Source: Theocolax elegans
Lineage: Eukaryota; Arthropoda; Insecta; Hymenoptera; Cerocephalidae
NCBI GenBank assembly: GCA_026168455.1
Contig: CM047425.1
Span: 9,274,001-9,338,000 of the forward strand
Reading direction: 5' to 3'
DNA: 64,000 bases
The translations under genes were made by a program, and so were the position numbers. The stretch's first letter is position 1. Every line of letters begins with the position of its first letter. Below are positions 29,101 to 38,100 of the stretch, one piece after another. The notes under the pieces were generated by a model. The model did no database searches, had not been told where the DNA came from, and worked only from the letters and a program-made list of their open reading frames with translations.

Positions 29101-32100
29101 ACCTCATGTGGGATGTATACTATTTTTCACCACCAGTAGGCCGAAAATAACACATTCCTCTTTCGGTGCCGGGAGGGAATGTGGTACTTTCGGTCTACGT
29201 GTGGTGAAAAATAATATACTATACGCGAACGAAAATAATAATCTGGAGTGGATAAGAAAATACAATAATTATTTGTAAGAATTTAAAAATAAAGGTTATT
29301 ACATTTTTAACGGTTATAGTGAATGTGCATAAATCAAATACTTCTAATAACCTATAACGTTTTCTAATTTGTATTAATAACTATTTATTATTTTCAATGG
29401 ATAATATTTTTGAAGACATCAAACGAATAAAATATTGTTTACTATTATTTTCGAAATATATTGCTATATATAATAAACTATTTCACACGTATATCGAAGA
29501 CTGATTCTACTGCGTATAATATAGCTGAAACGATATTTTAGTTACACAGTCAGAATCAGCTGAAAAAAGGTAAAATCTGCGTTTATTCACTTTGCACGTT
29601 CGAACAACCTCGAGCCGGGTAGAAACCATCACATACTTAGGTTTTGATTTTTCAGTAAATTCATAAAATTCAAACTTAAACGCATTTAAAACTAAAAGAG
29701 ACGTCATTTTTAATCAATATGTAGATTACGTGTAATCTTCACACAAATTAGATATATTTTGGTCTTATAAGATGGATAAGAGGATTCAAAAGGTGCACAT
29801 AATGGATTTGTACATGACATTTTATTTTTCCACACGTAAATTCGTTGTTTTCTCAAACAGTAGCTCAATATATTTCAATCTGAATTGGGCAACTGTTCAA
29901 CCATAAAATTTTTTTAATATTTTGATAAAAAAATAGTACATTATGCACCAAGGGAGCTAAATGGCACATTCTCGGCGAGTGCGAGCTTGGCGGACGAGCG
30001 AATCGAGGCCGCCACAGACGCACGAGCGAGAATGTTCCTTTGCTCCCGAGGTGCATATACTATTTTTTTGTCCTGAGGCCGCAAAATGCTGTTATGCTCC
30101 CTGTATACAGGTTGCAAAATGATGTATTCTCGGCGTCTCTTACACTGAACCACGCTCTTTCTATTTTCCGCTCGGTGTGCGAGAGGCCGAGATTACATCA
30201 TTTTGCGACCTGTATACAGGGAGCAAAACAGCATTTTGCGGCCTCAGGACAAAAAAAGTATCTTCGGAAATACATTAATAAGTTTTTTAAAGTGCCCATT
30301 ATTAACGTACCTTAGAAACTTTGAGAGCAAATACTTTGTTTTATATCCACACTATGGACTGAAAATATAAAAAAGCTTTCGAAAAACATTGTTGAAATCA
30401 AATGTAAACTAATTATCCTAATAGCCTGATCAGATAACAACCCATCAATAATATGTGACGAATCAATTGTCTATTCGCAGGAGGAGCGTGAATTATCGGA
30501 CATGGAAGTGAGTCTGCATCGAACCCGTAGTCTTCTCGGTGAAAAAGTGATTCACCTGCGTCATCTCGAACAATCGCTCGAACGAGTAGCAAATGCCCGA
30601 CGTATCGAGAACGAGCAGAGTCTACCCGTAGTCGCGACGACCAAAAGCGACGAAATGACGTTAAGCGATATGTCAAGCGCTAGCAGTGGCTTTAGCTCGA
30701 CTGATTTGGGCACGGATACATTTATCGGTATATTTTCAAAACTCTTTCTGCGCTTATAAATAATGCATATATATACACGCCATATACTTTTCTATACATT
30801 TACAAAAAATGACGCTGATCACTTTTTTTTTGTTAAAAAGTCCACATTATATGCAAATAAGCGTCTAAAGTGATAATCGTAAAAATTTGTTTATAAAAAA
30901 ACTGCTCTAAACGTTTAAGACAAATACTGTCATTATCAAGAATCGACGGAAATCATAGCGAGTCTGGAGAACCTAAATTCTGAAATCCGTGAGATTTGGG
31001 GCGTTTTGAATAAACGCCAAGACAACACCATACCTCCACCACCTACACTGATGTATACCGACTTGTCATGGTTTCCTTATCAACATCTCTCTACCCAGCC
31101 TACGAGTGTCTCAGGTTAGATTTCAATGTGTTTTTCAAACTTTTTACTTATTTCACTTTATGTTTCATCTACGAGACTCTAGTAGTCGCATTAAAATTTG
31201 CTAATATTTCAATAGTGCCTTAGACAACTTTGTTGTCTAGAAAATTATCTTTACTTACGTATAGTAATCGTCTAGCTAGTCTAATTAATCTAATAATAAT
31301 AATAAAAATAATAATAACAATGCACTTAGAAAACAATATTATTGATTTAACAGTTAGTTTAAAGAACCTATATACAAAATACAATTTTATTTCGGATTCT
31401 TACTAATAATTGCAGAATTTTTGTAGAGATCAGTAAGTAACAAGACAATGGAAAATAATATACCGATATAATAATATAATATGATCGTAATTCTAACGAT
31501 TTTTTTATAATTGCTTTACTTCTTGTATATCGCTTTAGTATGAAAAATATCAGTGATATATTTTTATTGTAGTTAGATTGAATGAGTAGACATTGTAACT
31601 GTATCGTATAAATATCGTGAAAAGCTTTCATGTAGTATAATTACTTTATTTTATACTTTATTTGCATACCTGCCAATTCTGATAAAGATACATTTAATAA
31701 TTATAATTTTAAAGTATTACAAATCTATCTTAAAAATTTCTTATAGCGTATCTATATTCTACTTCAACTGTAATTGCAAACATACATACATATATTTATG
31801 GAGCATTCCACGTCAAGTGTTCAAATCAAAATTTTAATATTACCCAATTTTAGATACAGTCTAAAAATGGTTTGCTCCAATATTAAAATTGAGTAAACGC
31901 TCAAATCGAAAATCTCTAATCTCAATCTCGAAACTCGAATTTGATCATCAATTGTTTTAGAAATTTCAAAGATGTCAATCAAAGAATGTTGAAAATTAAA
32001 AACAAAGTACAGTAGGAGGTCGTAACGTGCTCAAATCCACTAGTCCTTTCCATTCCTATATTAAAGTTGAGAAGCGTTCGAATTGAAAATCTCTAATCTC

Positions 32101-35100
32101 AATCTGGAAACTCGAATTTGATCATCAACTGTTTTATAAATTTTAAAGAGGTTAATCAAAGATGTTAATCCTATATTAAAATTGAGAAAGCGTTCAAATT
32201 GAAAATCTTTAATCTCAATCTCGAAACTCAAATTTGATCATCAACTGTTTTAAATTTTTTTTACTACACTGAAAGAAATTTCGGTGGCCGTCGTACCGAA
32301 ACAGCAGCGCGCGGATCGTTTTCGCCGCAAGTCATTCGCTTGCGCGCTGACGGTGATACGATCCCCATCAGCAAGCAAAACGCATGTTGAAGCTTTTGTC
32401 ACGACGCTCTCTTACGTCTGAAGGAAGCGGCGTCACAGTTGACTGAACAATATGATATATAACGCGCTTGCAGGACATGTAATTTTTTCTGTATAGATAC
32501 TTTAGATTTGTAAAATTTATAACTATCGTAGATAGAAAATGCCATTATTTATTACATACAATTATAAAATTCTTAACTTAATTTTAATTAATATTCAATG
32601 TTTTTTGGTAAGAAAATTTTTTTTAAATAGAATTATAAATGCAGTTAAATTGTTTGACAGATTTATTAACTTATATTAATACAACTTTTACAAAATGTGT
32701 TTTACTGCTACATAGCGTAAGTTATTTTTTATAACAACTAAACAAGGTGGTACATTAGGAAGGTCCTTATAATTAGATAATTGAGATTTTATTTTCTTCC
32801 TTGTAACCATAAATGCAAAGAAATGTTCATCAAAACTAATTTCTTTGTACATTTCAACATAGAAAAAAATTTCGTTATCGATTTTCATAATGGCTAGTAT
32901 TTTTCCAAATTCTTTGTCGGATTTACTTATGTCTGTAACAATAAAGAAACCTGTTTTATAAATTGTATTACATATGATAACTGTTTCATAATATTCAGGT
33001 TTCATAATAGAATTTAAGTAAGATAAAGTTTCACTATAATATTTTGTCGGCGACTTAAAAGAAAGCATACTATCATATTGAAGAGAGTTAATCATATGAC
33101 AAACTTTTAACATTTGTTTTTTAGCTATTGTGACAAGTAAATTTATACTACAATGACTTGCTTGTGCATTTGATTTTAATTGCCTGTGTCTTGATTCAAA
33201 CCTCATTGTCCAATAATGTACACAAGGACCATTTAGTAGTAATAGTCTAGGATAATGAATTAAAAAATGAAACTTCGGCTTTAACTTCCCAAAGAGCCTA
33301 ACATAAAACTTATTTAATTGTGTAATTAAATGTGTAAGTTCAAGTACATAGCTTAATATAATGCGGGGGGATGTAATAATATCTATTATTTTGCGAAGGC
33401 AAATATACAGTTCCCAGTGTTTATCATCTTCGGGGATTATGTCTCCAAACATCAATCCAAAGTATCTTACAAAGCAGAGCATCTCTGCAGCAGACATCTT
33501 TAAATCTACTTTTTGCTTTAATCTATTTAGAACAATTTTTGGAGGTTTATTACTTTCATGACTATACTGAAAATTTTCAATAATATAATTCATTTCCTCT
33601 AACGTAAAATATTTTTTAGTAAAAATAAAAGTGAATATAATTCCTCTCAATACATACATGCATACACCCTCCAACACATCATGCATCATGTCAATGCTAA
33701 TGTTTTCAGTTATATGAAAACCATTTACTTCGTTAAAAACACAAGCTTCTTTATACCTGTCTTTGATACATTTTTAGCTTCAACGTCCGCTTTGTAAGAT
33801 TCTTTAGTTCTTAATAATAATAAATTTTCTTGAATCGTTGTTGCCAAATCTTTTGAAGTAATACTGCATATACGACAACAGAAATTCGCCTTAAACGATT
33901 CTACGAATCCACATATACCGTTAAGCCCTAAATTGTCGCCTACTAACAAAGCTAATTGAAATTTAACAACTTGTTTAATACTGTTAATATTTATTATTAT
34001 ACCTTCTGTTTGCAAATAGTTTAGTTCTTGAATAATTTTAGAAAATATTTTTTTATTTGTAGTATTTTTTTTATCTGATGATCGAATCAAAGAACAAAAT
34101 AAAATACTACTTAAACGAGATGCTATTTGCGGTGGCAAGCAAGCAATAGAAATATATACAGCACCAAATTTATTTTTTCCCGCGTTACTACCTAATGCAT
34201 TGCCTACCTCCAAATCATCGTAAAATAAATACAATGGCAAAACTACATCTTCTTTATATATATTTGCATATTTCTTTTGCCACATTTGAGCTTGAATAAT
34301 ATTAGATATAATGTAAGATTCTTGTTGCAAGCGCTTCATATAAAACAATATTTTATTAAACATCCCTGGAATTTCAAGGAATAACTTTAAACTATATCTA
34401 AGAGGAACATATATACCATACATATATTCAGGTACTATTGTCATTTCATTTTTTACGTTTTTATATTTAAACGTATATCCCAAACTAAATTTTTGAAACT
34501 CACTATAACCTATCTTTTTCAAAATTTCAAAACGTTTATGTTCTGATGACACCGCCTTGTAAAGATTGCCATATTTATCAAAACATGTATCAATCGCTAA
34601 TAAATTTGCCTCTGTTATTTTATCATTTTGCTTTAAAATTTTTAAAATATCATGCTTTAAAGACACTAATAATATATTTTTTATAAAATGTCCCATATAA
34701 TCAACAAATTCTTGGACTATTTTTCTCGCATATGACGAGTCAGCATACAAAGTTAGAATAAAACTTATTATATTATTAAACACGTCACGAATATCCATCT
34801 TTAATATAAATCTTACGGTTTAAATTATTTATATATATATTATATATATATAATTTATTTTTCAAATTTAACGAATTTTGTATTAACTATTAACAACTCG
34901 ATGATCTATTTAGTAAGATAAGTCTATTTTTCTACTTTCTTAATATCATTGACAAATTTCGTCAACGATTGATAACATTTATTAGGATTTAATCCGAAAA
35001 TAAACTTTTGAATAAATCCCCATACGTAATCGCAAACATATGGGAAATATTGTAACGCAATTAAACATTTAAAAACATCTTGAACGGCTTTAACTGGATC

Positions 35101-38100
35101 CACATATGGGTAGAGATACTCGTTGAGAACTAAATAAATTTCTGTGATATTTTTCAATTCTCCAACAATAATTACATATGGATGAATTTGTTGCCGATGA
35201 TCTCTTAACCAATTTTCCATTCGCATTCTTTCATTACTAATACTTGAGTGATTCTACATTAAAAATTAAAACCATTTAATTATTATTTTTACTCATCACT
35301 GATATTTGAATAAATTTATCAGTAAATTTTACCTTCACTACGAGGATAAATGTATCTAATATTTGAAGTTTAGTTACTGCGATGGTATTCGTTTCATTTA
35401 TTTTAAAAGTCTTTGGAACGCGTATAATAAGAGGTAGTATTAACAATGCTAACAAACTGTTATACTTTCCTATTAAAATTATTTAATATTTAATAAGTAA
35501 TTTGTAAATAAATATGTCATTTAAATCAGTAAAATTTATAATCAATACCTGATAAAATTAATGATTCATTAATTTTGAGAAATTCCTTCACATCTGAAAT
35601 TCGAGTTTTTGACTTAGAAAATTCAATAATCCTGTCAGCAACATTAGGCCACGTTTTAGAAAAAAGAGTTGAGTAACAAGTTTCGAATTCTTTATTTAAG
35701 ATTTTCTTTTCTAGAAGGATCTTAAATTTAATTTCGAAGTCATTTTGTAGCTGTAAATTAAAATATTTTAATTATTTTTTAAATGATACTCTTACAAACT
35801 TTAATTGATGTGAAAAGTTATGTATAAGTCTTGAGATGCATAAATTTTAACATAAATATTTGCATTTTAAAAGTAGTTACTACTTCATTATTTAATTAAA
35901 ACGATTATTTTATATTTTTAAACCAACAAATTTATATGTAAAGTATTCATTTACATTATTTATTAAAAAAAGAATAATTTATAATTCTTATGTAAACAAT
36001 GATAACACAAATACTTATAATAATAATAGACTTGTTTTAAACATTTTTAGAAGACTTTAAATTGATGAAAATTAATGAGTATTAAATAATGGTGTGCGAT
36101 GCTGATTTTTTTACTTTAACAAAATTGTTATCTTTTCATAAGAAAAAACAGTAAATAATTGATAAATATTTACCAATACAATTCCTAGGGGATGCTGCAG
36201 ACATGGAAAGCTTTTAAAGTACGTAATTAATGTTGCTTTATGTTTCTCTGCATCCGAAAGAGTCTTCTGTCTTTGGAAGAAGCTGTCTTTCCAACTGGTA
36301 ATAATACTGCTTGCAGAATGGTTATCAATATTGGGATCAACCAAACAATCAACAAGACCGGTCTCAGCTATAAAAAATGGTGTTGTTTTACAATATTTAT
36401 GTTTTTTTTATTAAATTATACATACTTGCTTCATTAACGTCCGTTATAGAATCATCACAACAGTTTGACTGCATTAATTTAGCTTCTCTAAATTTTTTCC
36501 TTAAATTTTTAGCTGTATTAAGCAGACTCCCTGATGCTCCTACGCTCTCGTTATTTTCATTTTTATAATGTGAAACATAATAATAATCATGATCTTCATC
36601 CGGAAATAACTCAACAATTTGTTTTCTCAAATCTAAATAATCAGCTTCATCTAAACTATAAAAATATATAATTATTTTAATATTAATGCACTTACAATAA
36701 CAAAAGCGTACATTTTTTAAAAATAAGAATTGTTAATTTATAATTATGGATTTAAGCGCGTCGTCAGATGATTAATATAATTCAAAATGGGCTTTCCTTG
36801 TACGATTTGAAGTATAATATACATTCAATAAATAGGTAATATACAATATTTATATAAAATTTAATTTACAGTTATTAATACTGCTACCCTTAGTTGTAAA
36901 TTTTTTATCTTTAATTATTAGTTATTAGTGAAGAATCAACTCATGTGAACACTTAAAAACTTACTTGTAGTTCTTATTTTCAATAATTTTCATTACAATT
37001 GCTTGTTCTTTCAGCCTTATGTAATCTATTTTATTAATATTTCATATCTTCCCAAAATCATTCTACCAATAAGGTTTTCTTCTTTATTTAAAAAATAATA
37101 AAGATTATTTTTTTTATAAGAAACTGAGTTAATATTTTCTAAAAATTTAATATCAATTTCAATAGTAAAACTATAAATAAACAATAATATATGTTAACTT
37201 TATTATACCAAATTAGATATTTACTCGAATTAGTAAATGAGTTTTCTTCATTATTACTTGTCGAAACATTCTGTTGTTCAATTTTAATATCAGTATTAAT
37301 ATTACTATTCAAACTACATATATCAACATCCATGAAACTAACATCATCAGTTATAGTACAAATATTATAGCCTTTCTCAAAGCTATATTTACAAATAAAA
37401 TTGATCATGTTTGGATGATTTCTAATAATACCATCATTTCTTTTACATCTTTAGAATAAAAATTATTTTCTGTTATATGATTATCTACGAAATTAAAATT
37501 GACAAATTTACAGCACCTCAGGTTAGGATAAGCACATTATTTTAATTAAAAATGCTCCAATTTTAATTAAAACTTACCTTTTAGTATTTCTTGGATGTCC
37601 TCAAAATCCGAGTATTTTGTAAAAAATTCATTCATTATATTCAACATTCACAAACAAGGAAAACCTCCAATACGAAACTCTTATGCATATTCGTGGTATA
37701 CGTTGATCGGCAGATCGGTAAGCCGCTTCCTCAAACAAAAGAAAGCGTCGTGCGAAAAGCTTCAACATGCGTTTCCCTTGCTGACGGGGATCGTATCACC
37801 GCCAGCGCGCAAACGAATGACTTGCGGCGAAAACGATCCGCGCGCTGCTGTTTCGGTACGACGGCCACCGAAATTTCTTTCAGTGTAGTGGATTAGGACG
37901 CGCTACGCGCGCCGATGTTTTGTTTTCAATTGATTTTCAAGTTTTTTAATGTTCGAGATCAAGATTCGAGATCTTCGATTCGAGCGCTCACACAATTTTA
38001 TAATAGGATTTTTACGTCGCTCTTTTTATGCTCCCAAATCGGTACTAATCAGCGACGGAGGTCATTAACAATGTCTTTGTTAAGAAAGCATTTGTTGAAA

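Larger units (their letters stand above)
25662..30480. other. Cep164 intron 8, insertion-rich
   Basis: 4.8 kb holding the foldback element, four twin-hairpin elements and one MITE. Outside those (25662-26400, 27090-27930, 29230-29930) it is AT-rich with nothing recognised. Confidence 0.6.

Noticed and set aside
27938..30261. CRISPR-like array
   Set aside because: There are only four units, each with two hairpins and different stems, in an intron of a eukaryotic gene. There are no regular spacers and no cas genes.
28199..30315. Overlapping open frames on both strands in the hairpin elements
   Set aside because: They arise from GC-rich palindromes, so they mirror one another on the two strands. 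No splice context was found.
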